Positions 54,625 through 64,000 of a stretch of 64,000 bases of DNA are shown here, in pieces (position 1 is the stretch's first letter; the number at the start of each line of letters is the position of its first letter). The DNA lies in NCBI RefSeq assembly GCF_910592395.1, contig NC_088317.1, forward strand, positions 6,078,001 to 6,142,000, given 5' to 3'. A program made the position numbers and the translations under genes. This stretch comes from Lineus longissimus. Its lineage: Eukaryota; Nemertea; Pilidiophora; Heteronemertea; Lineidae. The notes below the pieces were generated by a model. That model did no database searches. It had not been told where the DNA came from and saw only the letters and a program-made list of their open reading frames with translations.

Positions 54625-54688
54625 CTGTTGACTGTGCTTTAAGAGAGACCAGGCATGGCGCCAGTCTCTCTTAAAGCACAGTCAACAG
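54625..54688. repeat. Perfect 24-bp hairpin with 16-base loop
   Basis: CTGTTGACTGTGCTTTAAGA... (54625-54648) pairs exactly with 54665-54688; the loop is CCAGGCATGGCGCCAG. The right arm and what follows (54651-54711) are repeated at 55005-55065 with one mismatch, but without the left arm. Confidence 0.85.
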
Positions 54689-54849
54689 GCATTTGGTCTC
54701 AGTATTTGGGTTTTGATTGCCATGACTGTACCCCTGTAAAAGTCAGAGGAGGAGAAGTTTGGAATGATGAAAGCATTGAAGAAGAAGAAATGTTATTATT
54801 GAGGAAAGCAAAATTTATTATGAGACTAGAAGGCAGTGTCCTGACTTGA
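54655..54849 (+). CDS. Unassigned 64-codon ORF
   Basis: ATG in the hairpin loop, reading MAPVSLKAQSTG, FDCHDCTPVKVRGGEVW, ESIEEEEMLLLRKAKFI, then TGA. Acidic with a CxxC. The start is shared with the copy at 55005-55065, which instead has an in-frame TAG and then a GTAAGT donor-like site. No family recognised. Confidence 0.25.
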   Translation: MAPVSLKAQSTGIWSQYLGFDCHDCTPVKVRGGEVWNDESIEEEEMLLLRKAKFIMRLEGSVLT

Positions 54850-55149
54850 TTATTTTGAAAATGGCGGTCTGAACACATTAAAAGGTGGAACATGGCATTT
54901 TGTCGACTTTGAAGTGTTCCGCAGTTAAAGGGAGACTATAGGCAGCAGCTAGGTAGGCATGATAAAGTCATACAAATTTGCCAATAGGGGTCAGTCATAT
55001 CTCTAGGCATGGCGCCAGTCTCTCTTAAAGCACAGTCAACAGGCATTTGGTCTTAGTATTTGGGTAAGTACAGAATCAAGGCAGCTCAGAGAGCAATGAT
55101 TGAACGATGCTGTGGACAAGTCCAAGGATACTGCACGACCAACTTCTCA

Positions 55150-55432
55150 TCAGAAAGCGTCACCACCAGCATATTCAATGTTCAGTTCCAACCTGTACCA
55201 GTCCAATGCACGCCTGTCATGGTCAGCAGTGGTCAGCTTAGCGCGATATGGAACATTCTTCAGAAACTCAAGCGAGGGAAGTCTGCTCATTAGCCTATCT
55301 CGCGCACTGCTCCTTCTTGTCAAACATCGTAGTGAAATCGTGGTACAGTGGGGCGTCCTCGAGGATTGCAGCTGGTCGGACAGACGTGAGGAGGAATGTG
55401 GGCGGCTGCACTTCTTCGTTGATGTGCGATGG
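55150..55432 (-). pseudogene. Duplicated coding-like fragment, first copy
   Basis: Minus-strand frame with SLEFLKNVPYRAKLTTADHDRR and RLELNIEYAGG. The part 55207-55340 recurs at 58022-58155 with few changes (SLEFLKNVPYRAKLITADYDRR); coding sense is kept in this frame in both copies. No family recognised. The plus-strand ORF over the same bases is a shadow. Confidence 0.35.
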
Positions 55433-56284
55433 CTATGGCAAGCCAAAGCGGAATTTATTCAAGACCGTGGAATTACTATTCAAGAAGTTAAATATATGTT
55501 CAAGACCAAAATATGTTCAATCCTGAATCAAATATTGTCAACCTTGAATCAAATATTGTCAACCTTGAATCAAATATTGTCAACCTTGAATAAAATATGT
55601 CCAACCTTGAACAAAATATATTCAACCTTGAACAAAATATATTCAAGACTCACGTGACCATATTCAAGACGCACGTGACCACAAAAATTGATGACGTAGT
55701 TGCTCATGTTTTGATGCTTTACGGACTTTCCCGAACCCGCGTCCGGACCTTCCCGAACCCATGATACTTGTGTTGCGTTTCGGAGCTCGAATTGTTCGCA
55801 CGAGGTTTTGACACATGGTTGTACACGTACCTAGCCGCCTACACCTGACATGTACTGTAATCCTACACATCATGACATGGATGCCGAGTGAATGTCAGAG
55901 TCGATACATGTTTTACAGACATCAGGCAAATTATAGGTTCAAAATGCGCAATGCCTGTCGTGAAACAGAACGCATCGGAAGTACCACAGATTCTACGCTC
56001 TACGTCATCAATTTTGTGGTCACGTGCGTCTTGAATATGGTCACGTGAGTCTTGAATATATTTTGTTCAAGGTTGAATATATTTTGTTCAAGGTTGGACA
56101 TATTTTATTCAAGGTTGAACATATTTTATTCAAGGTTGAACATATTTTATTCAAGGTTGAAAACATTTGATTCAAGGTTGAACATATTTTAGTCTTGAAC
56201 ATATATTTCCTTCTTGAACTTATATTTAACTTCTTGAATGGTAATTCTAAAGTCTTGAATAAATTCCGCTTTGGCTTGCCATAG
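55433..56284. mobile_element. Fold-back element with internal tandem repeats in both arms, 852 bp
   Basis: Inverted ends start CTATGGCAAGCCAAAGCGG and run 33 bp. ATGG flanks both sides (55429-55432, 56285-56288). Each arm contains a tandem array of about 24 bp, TTCAACCTTGAACAAAATA-like on the left and its complement on the right, plus paired TCACGTGACC and GATGACGTAG blocks near the centre. Long ORFs with repeated TLNKI or STLNQIL are by-products of this array. Confidence 0.85.
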
Positions 56285-56434
56285 ATGGCAGATAGCACAG
56301 TTGTTGCGTTGCATGACAGCTGAAAGTGAATGTGATATCATAGCACTGAGGCGTTTGCAATGAGACTATAGGTGAAGTAGAAGCAAGGAGTGAAATGGGC
56401 CATCTTCCAGTGACTAATATACAGAGCAAGGGCA

Positions 56435-57330
56435 CTGGGTGTTGTTAGATTCAGCATTGAATGTATTCCTCGTACAAGCGTGAATAGTGTGGACATACAG
56501 TGAGAGGTGAGAGACCCCTATTGACTACTTCCTGTATCTTTATCTTGGATATTATATTAGTATTGAACTTCTAGCCATGGAATATGAAGAAATTGAAGTT
56601 GTAGGCATGGAATATGAAAAATTATTCAACGGTGAAAGACATTATTCCATGAGGCTTTGCCGTGATCGCAAAGGACGCGACGCGATTGGTTCACATGCTA
56701 ATGAGGTATGATAATGATAATTACCTCTATAATGCTACTTGGATAGCGACTGTGTCGTTGATTGCAACAGTGGTCTATGTCAATGTGTGCCTGTAATGTC
56801 AATGAAGTATGATGAGGTGATGACGATAGTGCAATTATTAAATATTGGCAAGAGATCATACTAAAACATAGGTCTTGTTTTTGACAGATGACTGTGCGAC
56901 ATTCCCATTGGGTCTTGTTAGAGTCAGCGCTGCATGTATTCCTTGTACAAGCTTGAATAGTTGTGACGGACTTTGAGGGGTGAGAGACCCCTATCGGCTA
57001 CTTCGGCTAACTTTATCTTGCCTACCTAGCTGCTAGCAATAGTGCCCCTTTATCAAGACTGAAACCCACTGTGCGGGGCTAAGAAATTACCTTTATTATC
57101 CTAGTTGGATAACCACTGTGTAGATGATTTGAAGAGTGCTCTGTGGATGTGTGCCTGTAATGTCAATGAAAGTATGATGAGGTGATGACGATAGTGGAAT
57201 GACGAAATATTGGAAAGAGATCTATTCCTAGAAGAACATATGTCCTCTTTTGACTAGGTGGCGCATTTTAGAATCAGCAGTGAGCACTGTGTGTAACATG
57301 GTGGAGGCAGCGGAGATAATAACTGTGTCG
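56435..57330. repeat. Diverged tandem duplicates
   Basis: A block with ATGTATTCCT, GTACAAGC and GTGAGAGACCCCTAT occurs at about 56455 and 56930. A second block with GTGTGCCTGTAATGTCAATG and GATGAGGTGATGACGATAGT occurs at about 56781 and 57148. Non-coding. Confidence 0.65.
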
Positions 57331-58499
57331 AAAGTATTGTTATAGGGCCTTCCCTAGGCCCATGGGGTTAAATTTACAATCCACGATTGAAAAGACGTAG
57401 TTTGATCGCATTCAACTATAAATCCATTGAACAGTTGTGTTCCTTTAGTCAACCGATGACCTTTTGTTGGGCCATGATCGGGGATTGTAAACTGTAAATG
57501 TATTATGGACTGGGAGACGGGGGAAACACAAGTGAAATAGACCAAAACAAGTGATTTTGGGGCTTTGGTTTAGACGCATGCCCCACATGCGCCATGCGGG
57601 ATTATACGGTTCATGTGAACTTGTTGACATCTACATGATCTAGTGCTGTTATTGGTCATGGACATGGTAGGCCTGATCATCATGGCTATATGTTTCAGGA
57701 AAAGCTCGGAGTAAAATGAACTGCCGATGAATAATGATGTTGTTCATGTTTACCATGTTTACTAGTACATAGCCATAGGGTATGCACTGGCCAGTGCACT
57801 TTCTGCACGTCGTCATGGTCATGTAGGCCTACGTGATACCTTGCATATTTTGTTTTTTGAATGCGCATGCTTTTTGGGCAAAATCTCTTGTACCAACACT
57901 AATGAATAATGTCTTCTTATCCCTATGACTCCATACACAGTGAGGGCATTGTCCCATTCCCATCAAATGGTAACTTATTGTACCGTATTAGGGTGGAAGT
58001 TGGGGAGCAGATACCTACCGTTGCACGCCTGTCATAATCAGCAGTGATGAGCTTAGCGCGATATGGAACATTCTTCAGAAACTCAAGCGAGGGAAGTCTG
58101 CTCATTAGTATATCTCGCGCACTGCTCCTTCTTGTCAAACATCGTAGTGAAATCGTAATGGAAAACGTCTGGCTTTGCGCCAGACGTTGAGACTAATAAG
58201 TGAAGAACTAATAGATAAAGAACTTCTACTTGCGCGAGACTGCTCTGATAAAATTATCATTGCAGAGACTACGGTGACGTACACATATATTTTTTACAAT
58301 CAAAAATGCCCTCAAAAGACGACATGGAATGATTATTTTATTGATATTTCCTACTATATACCTTCCAATTATCACTTTATACAAATAGATCGGCGTTAGG
58401 TCGCATGCTTTTCTTTCCTGGTGACACTATAAAGCAAAATAGTTGCAACCCCGTAAGTGCGCTATAAGTCCAATAATAAGTGACGGTGACCCGTTATAA
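57331..58499. other. Non-coding; holds second copy of the 55.2-kb fragment
   Basis: 58022-58155 repeats 55207-55340. A small hairpin AACGTCTGGC / GCCAGACGTT lies at 58166-58189, directly after the repeat ends. No gene is otherwise supported. Confidence 0.45.
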
Positions 58500-58715
58500 A
58501 TGTTTCGCCAGCTTCGATTTTTTGCCGCTACGCGGCGCGTTGGGCCCTTGCGTCAAGTGATACTTTCATTCCAAGATCAGCCTCTCAATGAAATATGGGT
58601 CAGATACCAATTTTGCAGAGAACGTTTCATCTATTTGAGTCTTGGAAGTCCTAGAACGGGAAAAATTATCTTCGAAAATTTGTGTCACTGGCATCCGATA
58701 TTTAGTAACGACTGA
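58500..58715 (+). pseudogene. Possible PIF/Harbinger transposase N-terminal fragment
   Basis: ATG at 58500, 71 codons. PLNEIWVRYQFCRERFIYLSL resembles the start of Harbinger nucleases (acidic/hydrophobic, then RYRF.R..I..L). The rest of the transposase, with its DDE residues, is absent. Weak assignment based on one motif. Confidence 0.35.
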
Positions 58716-59280
58716 AAGAGTTTATTTCGGTCGATTTGGGGGTAATGATCATCGAGCCAATTTTCGTTTGTGCATTGGAATTTAAGGGGAAGGCCACTAG
58801 ACATGCGAGAGCTGCTTCACAATTGGCTCAACTTTAGCTCAGTGAGCTGATCAGCGGTTATGCTCGCTTTATTTTGCGAGGGTTGATTCAATACATGGCA
58901 CTGGCACGCTGGCATTGGCACTGGCACTTGCTCTAACATGTTTTTTTGCTAAAAAAGGCGAATACAGTGTTTCAGGGCCTTAAATAAATGTTTCAAAAGT
59001 TAATCTGATGGACGGCATTAAGTTGAATCATGTCAAAGAATAAAAATCAAAATATAAAAATGAATCACCTCAGCCATTGGGCTGCCGCCTACACCTAATA
59101 CTGGTAAGTCCTAGTCTGCTGCCCTAGGTTATATTCTATCTTGTCAATTACATTGCCCACATAGAGGATCCAGTATGCAGTAAGAAGGTCGAAGCATAGG
59201 CAAGGCTGCAAGACTACAAACAATCTGAACTCGTATGAATTTCAGCGAACTGCAGACCATTTTGGGATGCATTCTTTGGC

Positions 59281-60052
59281 TAGTGCCAGCGTGCCAGTGC
59301 CAGCCTGCCAGTGCCAGCGTGCCAGTGCCAGCGTGCCAGTGCCAGTGCCAGTGTCAGCGTGCCAGAGCCAGTGCAAGTGCCAGTGCTAGCATGACATGGC
59401 CAGTGCCAGTGCCAGTGCCAGTGCCAGTGCCAGTGCCAGTGCCAGTGCCAGTGCCAGCGTGCCAGTGCCAGTGTGCCAGTGCCAGCGTGCCAGTGCCAGC
59501 GTGCCAGTGCCAGCGTGCCAGCGTGCCAGTGCCAGCGTGCCAGTGCCAGTGCCAATGCCAGCGTGCCAGTGCCAGTGTGCCAGTGCCAGCATGCCAGTGC
59601 CAGCGTGCCAGCGTGCCAGCGTGCCAGCATGCCAGCGTGCCAGCGTGCCAGTGCCAGCGTGCCATTGCCAGCGTGCCAGTGCCAGTGTGCCAGTGCCAGT
59701 GCCAGTGCCAGTGTGCCAGTGCCAGCGTGCAAGTGCCAGCGTGCCAGTGCCAGCGTGCCAGTGCCAGTGTGCCAGTGCCAGTGCCAGTGCCAGTGCCAGT
59801 GCCAGTGTGCCAGTGCCAGCGTGCAAGTGCCAGCGTGCCAGTGCCAGCGTGCCAGCGTGCCAGTGCCAGCGTGCCAGCGTGTCAGCGTGCCAGAGCCAGT
59901 GCCAGTGCCAGTGCTAGCATGACATGGCCAGTGCCAGTGCCAGTGCCAGTGCCAGTGCCAGTGCCAGTGCCAGTGCCAGTGCCAGTGCCAGTGCCAGTGC
60001 CAGTGCCAGCGTGCCAGTGCCAGCGTGCCAGTGTCAGCGTGCCAGTGCAATT
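59281..60052. repeat. CCAGTG / CCAGCGTG microsatellite, 0.77 kb
   Basis: Interspersed runs of GCCAGT (6 bp) and GCCAGCGT (8 bp) units. Two stretches, 59388-59458 and 59918-60010, follow the same TGCTAGCATGACATGGCCAG and are nearly pure GCCAGT, so a higher-order duplication of about 530 bp is present. All six frames stay open for long distances because the units lack stops; these ORFs should not be annotated as proteins. Confidence 0.95.
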
Positions 60053-60330
60053 GAAATACTCGACTGGAGTTTCGCACGCATAGCTTCTAGCCAGATCTTT
60101 ACACATATCTAGGCCCGTAATGGGGTAATTTTTACGCCAGTATTTGAATGTGAATAGCAAGAGTCACTATTGCCAATGGCGCTGCTGGTCAATCAAGTCA
60201 TGGCCTAAAGAAACTTACTCCCGTCGTGGGCTTACCTCTAATGTACACATACACTCGCTTACTACAGTGGACGATAGGCGTGCGAGTATATCAAAACTCC
60301 CTCATAAACAAGGCACACGTGGTTCTGTAA

Positions 60331-60452
60331 TAGTGAGGTTTTGCAACCACCCGGTCAGGCCCTACGACGACGTTTGTCTATTGTTCGGGTGAACTCACAC
60401 AATAGATAAACGTCGTCGTAGGGCCTAACGTGGTGGTTGCAAAACCTCACTA
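60331..60452. mobile_element. About 120-bp hairpin MITE with TA flanks
   Basis: GTGAGGTTTTGCAACCACC near 60333 is inverted at the right end (GGTGGTTGCAAAACCTCAC, 60432-60450). The arms of about 54 bases have few mismatches, and TA lies on both sides, fitting a Tc1/mariner-derived MITE. Confidence 0.75.
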
Positions 60453-61416
60453 ATGAAACCCATGGCCCACCAAACAATGACTTGTACCGACTGAATACCA
60501 TTCAACAATTGGAAAAAACATGTGGTTCTTTTTTGCAACAATGGCTTCGTAATGAATGAGGCATTTGTCAATGAAGACAATGCAAAAGTTTGAATGAAAT
60601 CGACGCGGATATTGATTACTGTTCAGCTGATGTAGTATATTAGATGATGATGCAATAGACGACGGCAGCCTTCCTGCTGAAATAGCCTATGTACATGATT
60701 CTAAGGCTCTTGGATCAACAAGATGCGCGACGATAAGGCAAAGTAAGATAATGAAATCTTGGCCACTTCGATCCATCGATCTGTTATTGTTAGCCTCATT
60801 TCGTTGGCAGTCGGGGCAGTCAGGCCAGAAATTTAGGTTAACAAAGTATTTGCAGCGCTTAATAAGGCAGTGTCACCACAAGCCTTTTTGTTTGCTTTCA
60901 ATATCGTGATCATCATACCAAAACAGATGACACACGCCAACTCCACACCGGCTGAAGAGAAATTTGCCATTATTCCCAGATTTGGAATGATTTAGAGAAC
61001 ACCTGTCTTGTAATATTCTCATAGGCCAGAGTAAACACATACGCTTTATTAACATGCAGCGATCGGGAAAATTGATACCGACACCAACATGACCAATAAT
61101 ATACGAATAGCGCACGAGAACGCATGCATGTGGCAAGCATTATCAATGGCTGACTGGTGGCGTCACTTGACGTAACAAATAGAAAATTGATATAGCTGCC
61201 CAACAGTAATTAAATCTGAACGATCGGTGTATGAACCCCTTAATAAAAAAAGGGAAAAAACCGAGTCCAATAATTGGCTTACAAGATAGTACATGTATAC
61301 TCGCAGTTAAGTAAAAAAATACTTTATCAGTTATTGGAGATGATAATTTTTGGCAAATGAAGTAGGCGTACAGGTTGGAAATATTGGGCTTCAAAAACCT
61401 CACAATTTCAAAGAAT
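60453..61416. other. Non-coding stretch
   Basis: Only chance ORFs without domains or splice consensus. Confidence 0.35.
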
Positions 61417-61567
61417 ATTCGATCATGTAAAGGAGGCAATACTTAAAATAACTCCAGTCGCCTGTAAAATGGTTGAGTACAGTAGCATGCCGACTTATCG
61501 GCGGTGAATACAGTCCTAAAGTCTCCTCCTTTCACCACCGACATCAAGGGCCAGGAAAGCCGTCGGA
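61417..61567. repeat. 151-bp direct repeat, left copy
   Basis: Begins ATTCGATCATGTAAAGGAGG and matches 63850-64000 with no difference I can see; the match continues to the window edge, so the true length may be greater. Period 2433 bp. Confidence 0.92.
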
Positions 61568-61678
61568 CGCACCATCATAAACGGGCGGCCAATCAAATTG
61601 CTCGACACAAAGTATTTGAATGACGGCCTGCATTGATAGTGCCAACCTCAGGATCAGGTTACCCTTCTTCTATACAAC

Positions 61679-61933
61679 ATGCACTCTGCATTTGGGTCAG
61701 GTCAGCATCCCCTAAACCATTACTCATTGAACGCCTGGTCTTCCATTATGATGGCTTTCAGTGCGTGTCTCGTGCGACAACCACGAGTGAGTGTAATGTT
61801 AGTGTTGTCGCTACATGGAAGGGAATGCAGGGAGACTACCGATAAAGTAACAGCTCTTCTGACGGCCGATCAGGAGGGAATTATCGGTGGTGAAGGATGG
61901 ATATACGCACAACGACGGTGGATCGGCATGTAG
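61679..61933 (+). other. Unassigned ORF upstream of the PAN-like exon
   Basis: 84 codons from ATG at 61679; an internal ATG (MMAFSACLVRQPRVSVMLVLSL) resembles a signal peptide. Could be the first exon of the PAN-like gene, but no clean donor was found. Confidence 0.25.
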
Positions 61934-62290
61934 AGAAAAGTATTTCATTCACTTCTTTATCACCACCACAGGCCATAATGACTACAGGTGATCATTTCTT
62001 CAATTGCATCTGCCTTATTGTATTATTGTATTATGGTATACACCATTTCCTTTTTTCAGGATGCCTTCACAGATACTTATGTGTGAGTGAAATTGGCTGT
62101 TGACTATTGCGTTCGTACGCATATGCTCAAGTGCTTCCATGAAAGGCCAGAAATGTTCGTCTTACAGGCCGATGATCCTTTATTAGTCAGAATGGTACTG
62201 CATCATGATCCAATTCGATCAACAATAGCCACATGTCATAATGGTACAGGAGAAAATAGTTACTCGTAATTTCACGGAAAAAACCCAAAA

Positions 62291-62605
62291 ATGATCGAAT
62301 GCATAACAAATAATTGGCTCGGTGAGATCAAACTCCCCTGCGAGCTGAAAGCAGAAAGTCCTAACGAGAACGCGATGGAGTTTTTCGATGCGGGGGTTAA
62401 ATCTTATGACCGCGACCTCTACGATAAGCCACTGCAAGTCAAGTCAAGGATAGTTTGCGGGTTGCTCTGCCTGTCAAGGAGATCGGTGTCCTTCATGTTT
62501 GATATGAAGAAGAAGCATTGTTGTTTGCACTCAGTACCAGATATCTATCACTCTCAAAGGAATCGGATTTATTTGCCAGATGGATGCTGTATTAGCGTGA
62601 TAAAG
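62291..62605 (+). CDS. PAN/apple-like exon of a second secreted-protein gene
   Basis: Open from 62070; first ATG 62291. Ends ATAAAG|GTAAGTG, a strong phase-0 donor. The sequence VKSRIVCGLLCLSRRSVSFMFDMKKKHCCLH..CCISVIK has the C...CL...SF.FD...K.C.L pattern of PAN/apple modules. The true 5' border is uncertain; acceptor-like AGs occur near 62277 and 62354. It resembles, without being a copy of, the PAN exon at 20784-21002 and may be a paralogous gene beginning here. Downstream exons were not found before the window end. Confidence 0.5.
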
Positions 62606-63536
62606 GTAAGTGCCATAATGGAAGATCATCGGTTAAGGGTATTGCTGGCGGCCACCATCTAGGTAAAAATGATTTTGGTGACGTGGCTGAAACACTCTTA
62701 AGTTACCGTCAAAGGTGAAAATGCATCCATTTTCTTTGGACTAGATGTAGTGAAAACAAAGATCATTTTTGGGTACAATAAAACTGCTTCAGACACACAT
62801 CTGGCGTCTTGAGATTAATGGGTTTTTTACCATGAACCGTGTAATTGAAGTGGTGATTAGATCATTATTCATACTTTTTAGGAATTCGCCGTTATAGGCT
62901 TACAGCGGTTTGTCGTCATTTCAGTCATTTGTTTGGGACGTGCTTGCGTGACTTCGTGTGCCAGATACGTGTACATGATTGGTTGCCATTATTATGTCCG
63001 AGCGCTTCGGCTTAACATGTACCTGCTTTGTTTTGTTCGTTCATGAACAGGATAGCGTAGGCAAGTATAACCAATCCTGCTCCAATCCAACCAGATCGAA
63101 GCTTATTCGCTCTTCCAACATAGACTTTCATCATACCATGTCATCACAGGCGAGTGAAATAAACAGCACACGTCAACCAATTATAGGTCGATCCGACACA
63201 ATCGACCCGCAGCCTACAGGCAATTTTTATTTATTTCTCTATTTATTGAAAACCTACTTGATAGAAGATAACATAATTATACATGAAACATTACATATCA
63301 TCAAAATTGAGAAAAGTTACATACAAAACATGAAGTTATAACCCTGATAAGTCTAACAACTCCCCATCCAAGATACAACGTGCAATATGTATTCAAAATT
63401 AGAAAGCCCTCCCCCGGAGGCCAGCCAACACCTTATTCTGGGATTGCCTCTTGTTGAAGTCATCCGCGTGGATGAGTGCCCTCAACGAGTCAATATGCAG
63501 CCAAGTCAACGTACACTTGTACGTTGAATTCGTAGT
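62606..63536. other. Probable intron or intergenic DNA
   Basis: A stretch behind an ACAG at 63050 (DSVGKYNQSCSNP, Ser/Thr-rich) is a weak exon candidate. The palindrome TCAACGTACACTTGTACGTTGA lies at 63506-63527. Confidence 0.3.
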
Positions 63537-63836
63537 TTGTATATAAAGAAAATAATTCGCGATGGATCGATAACGATGACAGATGTATTTTTACCATCCC
63601 GTATGCCGCTCCAAGAACATGTGATCAACTTGAAGAATCATAGGCGCAAGTTGGCGAGGGAAACTGATGGCCAGTTTTGGCAGTCATGGAACGACGCCAT
63701 CTATAAATATTATTTCAGGTCGAGCAGGAATCTAGTTTCAAATTGTACCTCGAAGCCTTGGTATCAGAACCAAGATATCCCTGATCATAAGTCGACAGTT
63801 GGTCACCTGTTCATTGCCATCTATTGGCCATCTTAA
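63537..63836 (+). other. Unassigned ORF at the right edge
   Basis: 99 codons open, first ATG at 63576 (MTDVFLPSRM), with NLKNHRRKLARETDGQFWQSWNDAIYKYY. Coherent composition but no family recognised. Confidence 0.25.
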
Positions 63837-63849
63837 TGCACATGCATGC

Positions 63850-64000
63850 ATTCGATCATGTAAAGGAGGCAATACTTAAAATAACTCCAGTCGCCTGTAA
63901 AATGGTTGAGTACAGTAGCATGCCGACTTATCGGCGGTGAATACAGTCCTAAAGTCTCCTCCTTTCACCACCGACATCAAGGGCCAGGAAAGCCGTCGGA
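63850..64000. repeat. 151-bp direct repeat, right copy, cut by the window edge
   Basis: Same sequence as 61417-61567 up to the last base of the window. Either the start of a 2.4-kb tandem duplication, a pair of terminal repeats, or an assembly overlap. Confidence 0.92.

Noticed and set aside
55100-55657. 185-aa plus-strand ORF with TLNQILSTLNKI repeats
   Set aside because: Chimera: its first half is antisense to a duplicated fragment and its second half is the tandem array of a fold-back element.
59235-60083. 282-aa and 265-aa ORFs on opposite strands
   Set aside because: Both are translations of a CCAGTG/CCAGCGTG microsatellite; openness follows from the repeat unit.

Overview
The window looks like nuclear DNA of a marine invertebrate. 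Genes have small exons with GT-AG introns, mostly phase 1, and the non-coding DNA is AT-rich. Secreted modules of invertebrate type (F-type lectin, PAN/apple-like) are present, and transposable elements from almost every eukaryotic class are packed in. The gene families and repeat style fit a deuterostome such as a hemichordate, echinoderm or lancelet, but a lophotrochozoan cannot be excluded from sequence alone. No bacterial features, rRNA, convincing tRNA gene or CRISPR array is seen.

Layout. 1-2754 (minus): most of a large intronless protein with paired Cys/His motifs, running off the left edge, with one homopolymer frameshift. 3878-8111 (minus): a seven-exon secreted F-type lectin gene whose exon lengths and phases close exactly; its first intron holds an 852-bp fold-back element with a 6-bp target duplication. 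8.1-15 kb: mostly decayed repeats, one MADF/Myb-SANT-like exon and an unassigned broken coding fragment. 15.1-19.2 kb (minus): a decayed LINE (endonuclease plus reverse transcriptase) split by a 945-bp hAT-type MITE with an 8-bp target duplication. 20.1-20.7 kb: a minisatellite.

20784-49123 (plus): a host gene for a secreted PAN-like protein. Its third recognised intron is about 24.7 kb because it contains a stack of insertions: (i) an element with 55-bp inverted ends and a 9-bp target duplication (23703-47800); inside it (ii) an element with CACTCC inverted ends (23919-46514) whose body is a multi-exon SAM-domain gene of a widespread uncharacterised family; inside that gene (iii) a short 444-bp-direct-repeat element, (iv) an 829-bp MITE with a 9-bp duplication, and (v) a 15-kb Ty3/Gypsy chromovirus with indistinguishable LTRs sitting directly in the last SAM-gene exon. 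The Gypsy element has intact gag and pol joined by a textbook -1 slippery site, and 6.6 kb of unexplained sequence between pol and the 3' LTR.

51553-52620 (minus): a full-length intronless class A GPCR interrupted by a single in-frame TGA at the end of TM3. 54.6-58.7 kb: hairpins, duplicated fragments, a second 852-bp fold-back element and a possible Harbinger fragment. 59.3-60.05 kb: a CCAGTG-type microsatellite that creates long but meaningless ORFs. 61.4-64 kb: a second PAN-like exon between two visually identical 151-bp direct repeats, one of which runs into the right edge.

Host genes here act outside or at the surface of the cell (lectin, PAN proteins, receptor). The rest is a layered record of transposition in which target-site duplications give the order of events.
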